DNA of 7,540 nt from Candidatus Staskawiczbacteria bacterium (GTDB taxonomy: Bacteria > Patescibacteriota > Minisyncoccia > Minisyncoccales > Staskawiczbacteraceae). Positions within the stretch are counted from its first letter, which is position 1. Each line of letters opens with the position of its first letter. Shown here piece by piece: positions 1 through 5,891 of the stretch. The position numbers and the translations under genes are program-made. Below the pieces are notes generated by a model that did no database searches, was not told where the DNA came from, and saw nothing but the letters and a program-made list of their open reading frames with translations. The stretch lies in NCBI GenBank assembly GCA_026395275.1, contig JAPLZA010000072.1, positions 1 through 7,540 of the forward strand, read 5' to 3'.

Positions 1-948
1 CCAACAAATTCCTCTATTTCAGTCAGCCCATCTACTGTGGTGGCCGATGGACAATCAATAGCAACTATTATAGTCTCATGCGAAGACCAATACGGAAATT
101 TAATTCCCGGCGCAGATGTAGGTGTTTCTGTGTCCGGAAGTGATAATACTCTAGCTCAACCTGGCGCTGCAGATAAACCCGGCATAACAACTGTTAATTT
201 ATCTTCAACTAAAGCCGAGTCAAAAACGGTTTCAGTTATTGTGAATAATATCTCTATTGGAAAATCTGACCCAATAAATTTTGTTCCCGGTAAAATTGCA
301 AAATTATTAATTTCTGCTGACAGCCCGGTTGCTACCAATCATACAAGCCAAATTACAATTACAGGTAAAGATCAATTTGATAATGTTGCGATTAACGACA
401 GCGCCTCTCAAGTTGCTTTGTCGGTGGATAACGGCGGATCTTTAGACCCGGCGTTGGCAACGTTCGCAAAGGGGATTGCCGTAGCTTCTTTAAGCAAGAA
501 GACTCCGGGAACAGTAAATCTTGTTGCATCTGATGGAAATATAAACGCTACCTCTAAAATTGTATTTAATTCAGCTGACAGCATAGCCCCGGTTATTTTA
601 TCTCAGTATCCTTCGGGCGGGGTAGAGAGTGTTCCTTTAAATGTGATACCGTATATAAATTTTTCAAAAACAATGGATGCTACAACAATAAACAATGACA
701 GCGTCCAATTAAGAAAATTTTCTGATGACAGCCCGGTACCTGCCACAATTTCAATTGCTAATGGTCTTAAGCAGGCAAGATTACAGCCGGATTCAAATTT
801 AGATTCAAATACAAAATATTATTTATATGTAGATGTTAGCGCGAGTGACCAATCGGGCAACAGTTTGGCATTTATTTATAATGGTGGCTCATTCACAACA
901 ATTAAAATTCTTCGCAGCAGGCAACTAGCGCCACAAATACTAACGTAA
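1..948 (+). CDS. Secreted Ig-like multidomain surface protein (5' partial, frame broken at its 3' end)
   Basis: The frame is open at the window's first base, so the N-terminus lies upstream. Three beta-rich modules can be seen. Residues 1-100 resemble a bacterial Ig-like/invasin (Big_1) domain, with 'VVADGQSIATI' and 'EDQYGNLIPGADV'. Residues 100-196 are a second such domain, with 'ITGKDQFDNVAI'. Residues 197-302 resemble an SbsA Ig-like (Big_5) domain, with 'SIAPVILSQYPSGGVESVPL', 'FSKTMDATTI' and 'NTKYYLYVD'. These domains form stalks of adhesins and S-layer-like proteins outside the cell. The last 14 or so codons are rich in Arg/Leu/Gln and unlike the rest. A Ser/Thr/Asn-rich linker continues in another frame from 906, so the stop at 946-948 is probably the product of a one-base indel in the A run at 904-907. 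Substrate or binding partner is unknown. Confidence 0.85.
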   Translation, partial: PTNSSISVSPSTVVADGQSIATIIVSCEDQYGNLIPGADVGVSVSGSDNTLAQPGAADKPGITTVNLSSTKAESKTVSVIVNNISIGKSDPINFVPGKIAKLLISADSPVATNHTSQITITGKDQFDNVAINDSASQVALSVDNGGSLDPALATFAKGIAVASLSKKTPGTVNLVASDGNINATSKIVFNSADSIAPVILSQYPSGGVESVPLNVIPYINFSKTMDATTINNDSVQLRKFSDDSPVPATISIANGLKQARLQPDSNLDSNTKYYLYVDVSASDQSGNSLAFIYNGGSFTTIKILRSRQLAPQILT

Positions 949-1304
949 GCTCGAGCGTCCCTATAGAAAACAATATTATAGAAGATAAACAGAATTCTTC
1001 TGAAACCAATGCAAGCCCTGAAAATTTGCCAGTTAATTCTTCCAGAACATTAAACAACGCCTCGTCGTCAGAAGCTGTAATAAATTCTACGACAGGCAAT
1101 ACAATTACAACTAAGTCCGGCACCTCTAAAGAAGGTACATTAAATTATGCTCCAGCCGGGCTTTTAGAGGTTTTGAAAAGTTTTGATATAAATAAATTCG
1201 GCGATTGGTTTGTTGAAAATTTTGTTTTAATTATTTCCTGCATAATTGTTATATCCATGGGATATATATTTTGGGTTGCTTACGTAAGAGACAGAGAAAT
1301 ATGA
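906..1304 (+). CDS. C-terminal linker and membrane anchor of the same Ig-like protein, in a shifted frame
   Basis: This frame is open from a stop at 903-905 to the TGA at 1302-1304. It has no ATG before about 1257 and only a poor TTG at 1026, so it is unlikely to be a separate gene. It encodes a low-complexity Ser/Thr/Asn/Glu linker of about 90 residues, then 'PAGLLEVLKSFDINKFGDWF', one hydrophobic helix (about 1221-1284, 'FVLIISCIIVISMGYIFW') and a short charged tail ending 'VRDREI'. That is the usual C-terminal stop-transfer arrangement for a surface-anchored protein. Adding one A to the AAAA run at 904-907 joins it directly to the last Ig domain. The stop overlaps the next gene's start (ATGA). 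It could be a genuine mutation, a sequencing or assembly error, or less likely recoding, since no good slippery heptamer is present. Confidence 0.75.
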   Translation, partial: NSSQQATSATNTNVSSSVPIENNIIEDKQNSSETNASPENLPVNSSRTLNNASSSEAVINSTTGNTITTKSGTSKEGTLNYAPAGLLEVLKSFDINKFGDWFVENFVLIISCIIVISMGYIFWVAYVRDREI

Positions 1305-1945
1305 ATTTAGGTTTGCTAATCATTATAATAAGCTTGCTTGGAAGCGCCAGTAATTGGCTTAATTGGCGCTTTTTAAATTATAAAATAATTCATTTGTTGT
1401 ATTATTTGGGAGCGTTCATACACGAATGTTCACATGCTTTATTGTGTCTTTTGACCGGCGCGAAAATTGTTGAGTTTAGCGCTTTTTCTAAACAACCTCA
1501 CGTAAGTTATTACAAATCAAAATTGCCAATCTTGGGCAGTTTGTTAATATCTTTAGCTCCAATTATTGGTGGGTTGTTTTTTCTATTTATTATAAATAAA
1601 TATTATTTTCAAGATTATTTTGTAATACCTCAGCTTCATGTTTGGCAGGATATTTTTGCAGCTCCCATTAAAGTTTTATTTAGCATAAATTTATTAAGCT
1701 GGAAAAATTGGATTATGATTTTTTTCTTTTTGAATATAGGAGCTATGATAGGGCCGTCATGGCAAGATTTAAAAAATATTTGGCTTATAATAATAGTCTT
1801 GTTCTTTTTTAATTATCCTGTTTTTGATTATTTGGGTTTGTTAGTTATTGTATTAATTTTAACTAATATTCTTATACAAATTATTTTAATATTAGTTATA
1901 GAAATAGTTAAAAACATTTACCACCACATTGCTTTTAATAAGTGA
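1301..1945 (+). CDS. M50-family-like intramembrane zinc metallopeptidase (214 aa)
   Basis: This is a strongly hydrophobic protein with about five or six membrane helices. HECSH at residues 41-45 sits inside a hydrophobic segment ('YLGAFIHECSHALLCLLTGA') and fits the zinc-binding HEXXH of M50/M50B-like site-2-protease relatives. A later 'GPSWQDLKN' (residues 151-159, Asp156) sits where this family has its distal Asp zinc ligand. The start is taken as the ATG at 1301 because it overlaps the previous stop as ATGA, a standard translational-coupling arrangement. An upstream in-frame TTG at 1271 would add ten charged residues and is less likely. M50 enzymes cut transmembrane segments, and the neighbour ends in a single membrane helix, so a processing role is an inference. 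The gene is extremely AT-rich, with some 60-base lines near 20% GC. It could instead be an inactive M50-like membrane protein. Confidence 0.75.
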   Translation: MNLGLLIIIISLLGSASNWLNWRFLNYKIIHLLYYLGAFIHECSHALLCLLTGAKIVEFSAFSKQPHVSYYKSKLPILGSLLISLAPIIGGLFFLFIINKYYFQDYFVIPQLHVWQDIFAAPIKVLFSINLLSWKNWIMIFFFLNIGAMIGPSWQDLKNIWLIIIVLFFFNYPVFDYLGLLVIVLILTNILIQIILILVIEIVKNIYHHIAFNK

Positions 1946-1951
1946 TTTTTT

Positions 1952-1981
1952 TTGATAGAATTAACTTAATAAACATAAAAA
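1952..1981 (+). promoter_or_regulatory. Possible promoter before the single-repeat DUF5018 gene
   Basis: TTGATA (1952-1957, five of six to TTGACA) is followed after 18 bases by TAAAAA (1976-1981, four of six to TATAAT). The ATG at 1990 is only 8 bases further on, so a transcript would be nearly leaderless. The AT-rich background makes chance matches common. Confidence 0.3.
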
Positions 1982-1989
1982 ATACCAAT

Positions 1990-2409
1990 ATGACAAAAAA
2001 AGCAATAATTGTATCAATATTAGTAATTCTTATTGTTGCAGCTTTAGGTTGGTGGGGTTTTACCAGGACAAACAGTGTAACTAGCCAGTTAAACGGCAGT
2101 GAGGCAAAGATAAAAAGTTCTGAGAAGACAATTAATTCTTTTGCGCTTTCAGGATTAAGCCCTTCTGGTATAAGTGAAGTTATTGATAATACAAAACACA
2201 CAATTACTCTTATAACTCCCAGTGGCACAGACATAACCAAATTGGTTCCCATAATTTCTGTTTCCGGCTCAACCATATCTCCGGCTTCTGGCGTTGCTCA
2301 AAATTTTACTAAACCAGTTGATTATACGGTTACAGCCCAAGATGGTTCAACCCAAAAATATACAATTACAGTGAAAACCGCAACATCTCAGGGTACAGGA
2401 GGCAGTTAA
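1990..2409 (+). CDS. Membrane-anchored protein with one DUF5018-like domain (139 aa)
   Basis: Residues 4-22 form an N-terminal hydrophobic helix after 'MTKK', either a signal anchor or an uncleaved signal peptide. A Ser/Lys linker (25-45) leads to one beta-rich domain, about residues 45-130. It contains 'INSFALSGLSPSG', 'TPSGTDITKLVPIISVSG', 'SPASGVAQNFTKPVDYTVTA' and 'QDGSTQKYTITV', the hallmark order of DUF5018-type repeats. These occur in extracytoplasmic bacterial proteins with no established biochemical function. The tail is Gly/Ser-rich. I chose the ATG at 1990 because 'MTKK' plus a helix is a normal export start; an in-frame GTG at 1942 would add 16 unlikely residues and overlap the preceding gene. 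There is no Shine-Dalgarno site. The next gene, 29 bases downstream, carries the same domain, so this looks like tandem duplication within an operon. Confidence 0.85.
   Translation: MTKKAIIVSILVILIVAALGWWGFTRTNSVTSQLNGSEAKIKSSEKTINSFALSGLSPSGISEVIDNTKHTITLITPSGTDITKLVPIISVSGSTISPASGVAQNFTKPVDYTVTAQDGSTQKYTITVKTATSQGTGGS
2335..2361 (+). repeat. DUF5018 duplicated DNA block, copy 1
   Basis: This 27-base stretch begins GCCCAAGATGGTTCAAC and encodes 'AQDGSTQKY'. It matches 2838-2864 with a single C/T difference, although the flanking domain sequences have diverged. That indicates a fairly recent duplication or gene conversion between the two genes. Confidence 0.7.
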
Positions 2410-2438
2410 TTTTATAAAATTAAAAATTAAAATATATA

Positions 2439-3179
2439 ATGAATAAATCAACTTTAATTATAACAGTCACCGCGATAGTTTGTTTTACTGTTTTAGCAGT
2501 AGTTGGTGAATACCTGACGTATAAATATTATGCATCTTTGGCAGCACAATCTGCAATTCAGCAGAATCAAGCATTGTCATCAAGTTCTGCTTTTGAATCA
2601 AGTAAGGGCTCGACAGCAAAAAAGTCTTCAGAAAAAATGATAACTTCTTTTAATTTTGAAGACCCCATGGCCATTGGCAGCATAGACCAATCAAGCCACA
2701 CAATTACCATAACAGTTCCCCCAATAACCGACATAACAAAACTTACGCCAACAATATCAATTTCTAAAAACGCAAGAATATTTCCTGCTTCTGGTGTCCA
2801 GCAAGATTTTACGGGTAATTCTATTTATACAGTAACTGCCCAAGATGGTTCAACTCAAAAATATGGTGTTACAGTAAATGTTGCTTCAATTATGAAAAGC
2901 GCAGAAAAATTAATAATATCTTTTAAATTATCAGGGCTCACTCCGGAAGTGGTTGGAAATATTGATAGTAATGCACACACTGTTTATGCAGTAGTTCCCG
3001 ATGGAACCGATATAACAAAAATAACGCCCACAATAGTAGTTTCTGATGGTGCTACAGTTTCTCCTCAATCCGGAGCAACTCAAGATTTTACTAACCCATT
3101 AATATATGTGGTGACAGACATGTACGGGGGAATACAGAATTATACAATTACAGTTGTTACAGAAAGCAACAGCGGATAA
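2439..3179 (+). CDS. Membrane-anchored protein with two tandem DUF5018-like domains (246 aa)
   Basis: An N-terminal helix (residues 5-26) is followed by a Gln/Ser-rich spacer (35-63) and two repeats. Repeat 1 covers residues 65-149 and contains 'ITDITKLTPTISIS', 'FPASGVQQDFTG' and 'YTVTAQDGSTQKYGVTV'. Repeat 2 covers residues 155-241 and contains 'PDGTDITKITPTIVVSDGA', 'SPQSGATQDFTNP' and 'QNYTITVV'. Repeat 1 is closest to the domain of the preceding gene, with which it shares a 27-base near-identical block. No enzymatic residues stand out. The topology implies a short cytoplasmic N-terminus with the domains outside the membrane. It lies downstream of an Ig-like surface protein and an M50-like protease and is the last gene before a strong terminator. 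Function is unknown; a structural or adhesive surface role is a guess from the folds. Confidence 0.87.
   Translation: MNKSTLIITVTAIVCFTVLAVVGEYLTYKYYASLAAQSAIQQNQALSSSSAFESSKGSTAKKSSEKMITSFNFEDPMAIGSIDQSSHTITITVPPITDITKLTPTISISKNARIFPASGVQQDFTGNSIYTVTAQDGSTQKYGVTVNVASIMKSAEKLIISFKLSGLTPEVVGNIDSNAHTVYAVVPDGTDITKITPTIVVSDGATVSPQSGATQDFTNPLIYVVTDMYGGIQNYTITVVTESNSG
2838..2864 (+). repeat. DUF5018 duplicated DNA block, copy 2
   Basis: This is the counterpart of 2335-2361, with one mismatch over 27 bases. It lies in the first repeat of the two-domain protein and is much less conserved in the second repeat ('DMYGGIQNY'). Confidence 0.7.
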
Positions 3180-3192
3180 TTTATTGAAATTT

Positions 3193-3219
3193 AACCCGAG
3201 GCGCGGCCTCGGGTTTTTT
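3193..3219 (+). terminator. Rho-independent terminator after the surface-protein cluster
   Basis: The hairpin arms are AACCCGAGGC (3193-3202) and GCCTCGGGTT (3206-3215), with a GCG loop. The T run 3214-3219 follows directly. It is GC-rich in an AT-rich background and lies 13 bases after the stop of the two-repeat DUF5018 gene, so it closes the first transcription unit. Confidence 0.92.
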
Positions 3220-3221
3220 GT

Positions 3222-3250
3222 TTGACAAATGTCAGCAAAGTATTAGTGTG
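3222..3250 (+). promoter_or_regulatory. Possible promoter with an inverted repeat before the phosphoesterase gene
   Basis: A perfect TTGACA (-35) lies at 3222-3227, directly after the terminator. No good -10 box is spaced 17 bases away: TAGTGT at 3244-3249 is only three of six, and TATTAG at 3241-3246 is too close. TGACA-AA-TGTCA (3223-3234) is an inverted repeat overlapping the -35, which could be an operator or chance. Confidence 0.35.
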
Positions 3251-3284
3251 AAGGTAAGCTCTTTTACAAGAAAGCGAGGCAAAC

Positions 3285-4382
3285 ATGATACTAGGCATAT
3301 TGTCTGATACGCACGAAGATGAGGCGGGTGCACTGCCGCACATCATTGAAGAGTTCAGAAAACGTAAGGTTGAGAAAATTATTCATTGCGGAGATATTGA
3401 GGAGAAACATTTGGACCCGAAGCTGTTTGGGAATCTCCCCGTTATTTGCGCCTTGGTTGACGACCAGGTGACAAAAGAGAGGTTTCAGGTCCCTCCGGAA
3501 GGATGGGATTTTACAAAGCCGGAAGACAGGGTTCGCGATTTGACCCCTCACGAAAGAATTTATGTGGGTCACAAAAAGTCATTCGATCTTCTTAGGGGGT
3601 CTGAAGCTGAGTTAGCTCACGGGCTTCAAAAGGTAAGAATGCAATATGATAGGATTCGAATAATCACCGGAGGGCACACTCATCACGCCATTTATCAGCA
3701 AGGTCGTTTAATCAGTTTCGTCAATCCTGGCGCAGTAACGGATTCATTTGATGGACACGAATTTGCTGTTTTTGATACTAAAACCAGAGAAATAGTTTTT
3801 TGCCGTATACCAAGAACAAGCCCCATAAAAGATAATTTCTCGGTTGGAGTCATATCTGACAGTCTCAATATAAGCGAAATGGACCCCGGATTTTGGAAAA
3901 AATTGGCCGCTGAATTCGAGAAAAGGGGAGTGCGCGAAATTATACACTGCGGGAACATCTGCGTGAACGATGTTGGCAACGAGGCTCTTGCTAAATTCCA
4001 AGTTCATTATAATCTCCGGTCAGACCAAAAGGTTGAGAAAAATCCTGATAACTGGCACCCGGTTGTTGATAAATCTGTTGTTGAGATCAACGGATGCAGA
4101 TTTTATATTCAGCTAGATCTTGGGGCAGAATTGCTTGAGAAATCTGAGTATGAAATGAGCAAGTTGTGTCTCAGCTTGAGGCGAAATCATCCCGAGATTC
4201 GCTTTGTGCTCTGCGGTTTTACCAGTAATGCCCTTTACGAAGAGGGCTCAGAAATGAGGATAGTAAACCCGGGAGATATTATAACCGACCGCAACTTTGC
4301 GGTTATCTGTCTGCCACGCACAGAGATTACTTTCGGGCACGTTCCGGTAGATCCTCTACCTCCTTTGCCCAAAGTAGCTTAG
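3285..4382 (+). CDS. Tandem-duplicated YfcE/MJ0936-type metallophosphoesterase with a degenerate second domain (365 aa)
   Basis: Two copies of a calcineurin-like phosphoesterase domain of the small YfcE/MJ0936 type lie end to end, at residues 1-176 and 185-354. Domain 1 keeps most metal ligands: SDTH (Asp8, His10), HCGD (Asp37), GH (His96) and GGHTHH (His131, His133). The usual GNxD motif reads 'ALVDDQ', so Asp59 may stand in for the Asn. In domain 2 the equivalents are SDSL, HCGN, 'QLDL' and 'GFTSNA', so almost all ligands are lost while framing residues such as HCG, NPG and ALYEEG persist. Family members hydrolyse phosphodiesters in the cytoplasm; the substrate here is unknown. A GAGG at 3276-3279 is a weak ribosome site for the ATG at 3285. 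The gene is monocistronic between two terminators and visibly more GC-rich than its neighbours. Domain 2 probably has a structural or regulatory role. Confidence 0.88.
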   Translation: MILGILSDTHEDEAGALPHIIEEFRKRKVEKIIHCGDIEEKHLDPKLFGNLPVICALVDDQVTKERFQVPPEGWDFTKPEDRVRDLTPHERIYVGHKKSFDLLRGSEAELAHGLQKVRMQYDRIRIITGGHTHHAIYQQGRLISFVNPGAVTDSFDGHEFAVFDTKTREIVFCRIPRTSPIKDNFSVGVISDSLNISEMDPGFWKKLAAEFEKRGVREIIHCGNICVNDVGNEALAKFQVHYNLRSDQKVEKNPDNWHPVVDKSVVEINGCRFYIQLDLGAELLEKSEYEMSKLCLSLRRNHPEIRFVLCGFTSNALYEEGSEMRIVNPGDIITDRNFAVICLPRTEITFGHVPVDPLPPLPKVA

Positions 4383-4396
4383 CACATTTTGGATTA

Positions 4397-4424
4397 AAGA
4401 GCGCACCACGCTCTTCTTTTTTTT
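4397..4424 (+). terminator. Rho-independent terminator after the phosphoesterase gene
   Basis: AAGAGCG (4397-4403) pairs with CGCTCTT (4409-4415) around the loop CACCA. An eight-T run at 4417-4424 follows. It lies 14 bases after the phosphoesterase stop codon. Confidence 0.9.
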
Positions 4425-4434
4425 ATATTTTCTA

Positions 4435-4444
4435 GTAAAATAGA
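4435..4444 (+). promoter_or_regulatory. -10 element (GTAAAATAGA) of the transporter gene
   Basis: TAAAAT (4436-4441, five of six to TATAAT) lies 15 bases before the ATG at 4457, so the leader would be only about 9 bases. The same ten-base string GTAAAATAGA occurs before pheS at 6624-6633, 10 bases upstream of its ATG. No convincing -35 is visible because the preceding terminator occupies that position. Confidence 0.5.
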
Positions 4445-4456
4445 CATATAACATCT

Positions 4457-5371
4457 ATGGTTCAAACAATATATTGGTTGTTAGCGGCAGTCTCATCTTA
4501 TCTTTTTTTTGGTTTAGCTTCTTTATACGATAAATTGGTTCTTGCGGGCAAACCAAAACCAAAATCATACACTTTTTATGTGGGCATTTTTAGTCTATTG
4601 GTGGTTTTATTAATACCGTTTATAAATTTTAGTTTTCCAAGTTCCGCATTGTTAGTTTGGATAGTTCTAGACGCCGCAGTCCACGTTTTGGGCCTATATA
4701 CAATGTATTCTGCTCTGGAAAAATTTGATGTTTCCAGGGTCATTGCAACTATTGGCGCAACCCAGCCGATTTTTATTTTTATATTAACCTGGATTTTTTG
4801 GGGTCCTCAAATAACGCCGATGGCAGATATCTTGGCGTTCGCCCTTTTATTTATTGGAAGCATTATTATTTCAGTTGAAAAAAATATAAAAATCACCGGA
4901 GACTATTTAAAAATTACCATTATATCTTCGGCAATGTTTTCTTTAGATTATATTTTTTCTAAGTTTGTTTTTTTAGGCCAGCCGTTTTTCTCCGGAATTA
5001 TATGGATAAGAATATTTGTATTCATTTTCGTTTTGTTTTTTCTTCTCAGAAAAAAATCAAGAAAAGAAATATTTTCAATGCAGATGGTTTCAGAAAAAAG
5101 AACACAAGCAGTTTTTGTAGCAGCACAGGCCTGTGGGGGATTGGGAAACTTAATGCAAAGCCTTGCAATAAGTTTAGCTCCCGTAGCCTTCTTAGCAACA
5201 GTTAATTCTTTAAAAGGAATTCAATATGTGTTTTTGTTTTTGGTGACCCTAATAATCTCTTTTTTGTTTCCCAAGATATTAAAAGAAGAATTTTCAAAAA
5301 AGATAGTTATTCAAAAAACAGTTGCAATTATATTAATAGTTATTGGACTGGGTATATTAGTTGGTTATTAA
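4457..5371 (+). CDS. EamA/DMT-superfamily membrane transporter (304 aa)
   Basis: Ten hydrophobic segments are spread over the whole chain, at about residues 5-24, 38-58, 63-86, 92-114, 120-140, 150-170, 175-197, 215-240, 245-272 and 283-303. This matches the two five-helix halves typical of EamA-type drug/metabolite transporters of about 300 aa. Typical features are 'ALEKFDVSRVIATIGATQPI' (residues 86-105) at the end of the first half and 'APVAFLATVNSLKGIQYVFL' in the second. The short linker near residues 142-148 is basic. DMT proteins move small metabolites across the inner membrane, but the substrate cannot be read from the sequence. There is no Shine-Dalgarno site and the leader is very short, as expected for near-leaderless translation. 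It stands alone between a terminator upstream and a bidirectional terminator downstream. Confidence 0.85.
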   Translation: MVQTIYWLLAAVSSYLFFGLASLYDKLVLAGKPKPKSYTFYVGIFSLLVVLLIPFINFSFPSSALLVWIVLDAAVHVLGLYTMYSALEKFDVSRVIATIGATQPIFIFILTWIFWGPQITPMADILAFALLFIGSIIISVEKNIKITGDYLKITIISSAMFSLDYIFSKFVFLGQPFFSGIIWIRIFVFIFVLFFLLRKKSRKEIFSMQMVSEKRTQAVFVAAQACGGLGNLMQSLAISLAPVAFLATVNSLKGIQYVFLFLVTLIISFLFPKILKEEFSKKIVIQKTVAIILIVIGLGILVGY

Positions 5372-5380
5372 TTTAATACC

Positions 5381-5416
5381 AAACAAAAAACACGGCTTGA
5401 GCCGTGTTTTTTGTTT
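5381..5416. terminator. Perfect bidirectional terminator between convergent genes
   Basis: The left arm 5381-5396 (AAACAAAAAACACGGC) and right arm 5401-5416 are exact reverse complements, giving 16 paired bases with a TTGA loop. Each strand has a T-rich 3' arm. The hairpin lies 9 bases after the transporter stop and 7 bases beyond the SWIB stop on the other strand, so it can serve both. Confidence 0.93.
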
Positions 5417-5423
5417 AATCTGA

Positions 5424-5684
5424 TTAAGAGAGATGTTTTGAAACTAATTTTGTCATTTCAAACATGTTTACTTCACCCTTTCCACCAAAAACTGGTTTTA
5501 GTTTGGCGTCAGAGATTATGTTTCTCTTGTTCTTTGGGTTCTGTAGGTTATTTTTTTTGATGTACGCCCAAAGTTTTTTTACAACTTCAGATCGTGGCAT
5601 AGGACCCTTTCCTACAACTGCCTCTAAGTCGGCAGACAACTTTAACGGCTTCATGAAAGCCGAATTTGCTTTTTTTGCTGGCAT
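5424..5684 (-). CDS. Small SWIB/MDM2-domain protein (86 aa)
   Basis: Almost the whole protein is one SWIB domain, about residues 10-85. Visible features are 'FMKPLKLSADLEAVVGKGPM', then 'RSEVVKKLWAYIKKNNLQNP', 'KNKRNIISDAKLKPVF' and 'MFEMTKLVSKHL'. The signature core (PR-EV-KKLW-YIK-NNLQ-P-NKR-I-D-KLK) is intact. SWIB domains are best known from eukaryotic chromatin remodellers and also occur as small proteins in chlamydiae and other bacteria. Chromosome binding or a transcription role is an inference from the family. I chose the ATG at 5684 because 'MPAKK' leads straight into the domain. A longer reading from a GTG at 5777 adds 31 residues that look non-coding. No Shine-Dalgarno site precedes it. 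It converges on the transporter gene. Confidence 0.9.
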   Translation of the reverse strand: MPAKKANSAFMKPLKLSADLEAVVGKGPMPRSEVVKKLWAYIKKNNLQNPKNKRNIISDAKLKPVFGGKGEVNMFEMTKLVSKHLS

Positions 5685-5836
5685 AGCTTTTATGCTTCGG
5701 CCTAGCTTCGGTTTTGAGCCTTCGCTACGTCGAAAATTAATTATTAATAATAAGTGCCTATACCACAATGATGGCACATCTTGTCCAGTAAATCAACTAT
5801 TTTCCCCTTGCAAGTCCCCTTAGAGCAATTTTTAGC
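5685..5836 (-). other. Intergenic leader of the SWIB gene with a Cys-rich remnant and weak promoter-like sequence
   Basis: About 150 bases lie between the terminator of the small-paralogue operon and the SWIB start. On the minus strand, TTGTGG and AATAAT are separated by 17 bases and could be a promoter. One minus-strand frame (5744-5860) reads 'NCSKGTCKGKIVDLLDKM', then 'CHHCGIGTYY' and a stop, which looks like the end of a small zinc-ribbon protein. It lacks any start codon upstream of the Met just before CHHC, and it overlaps the terminator. I treat it as a possible remnant, not a gene. AAGGGG repeats with 6 bases between (5803-5820). Confidence 0.3.
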
Positions 5837-5880
5837 AAAAAAAACAGCGCATAGTCCTTGTTAAGAACTTAGCGCTTTTA
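5837..5880 (-). terminator. Rho-independent terminator of the small-paralogue operon
   Basis: On the minus strand AGCGC, a 2x2 internal loop, then AGTTCTT pair with AAGGACT (one G-T wobble) and GCGCT around the loop AAC. One G and then an eight-T run (A run 5837-5844 on the plus strand) follow. It begins about 11 bases past the stop of the 90-aa protein. Confidence 0.85.
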
Positions 5881-5891
5881 CATTGAATTGC

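Noticed and set aside
898..910. Programmed -1 frameshifting in the Ig-like gene
   Set aside because: The bases ATTAAAATT do not form a slippery heptamer in the reading frame (the slipped codon would be TAA), and no strong hairpin is apparent just downstream. A one-base indel is simpler.
5685..5777. N-terminal extension of the SWIB protein from a GTG at 5777
   Set aside because: The added 31 residues are outside the SWIB domain, begin in a promoter-like AT-rich stretch and have no ribosome site. The ATG at 5684 gives a normal stand-alone SWIB length.
5747..5780. Possible tRNA or structured RNA around the GTGCC...GGCAC hairpin
   Set aside because: Only a five-base stem is present, with no T-loop, anticodon arm or CCA end. 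It also overlaps the Cys-rich frame, which explains part of the sequence.
5464..5823. A 119-codon plus-strand frame opposite the SWIB gene
   Set aside because: It is antisense to a complete, recognisable SWIB domain and overlaps its leader; the translation shows no domain and has no start signals.
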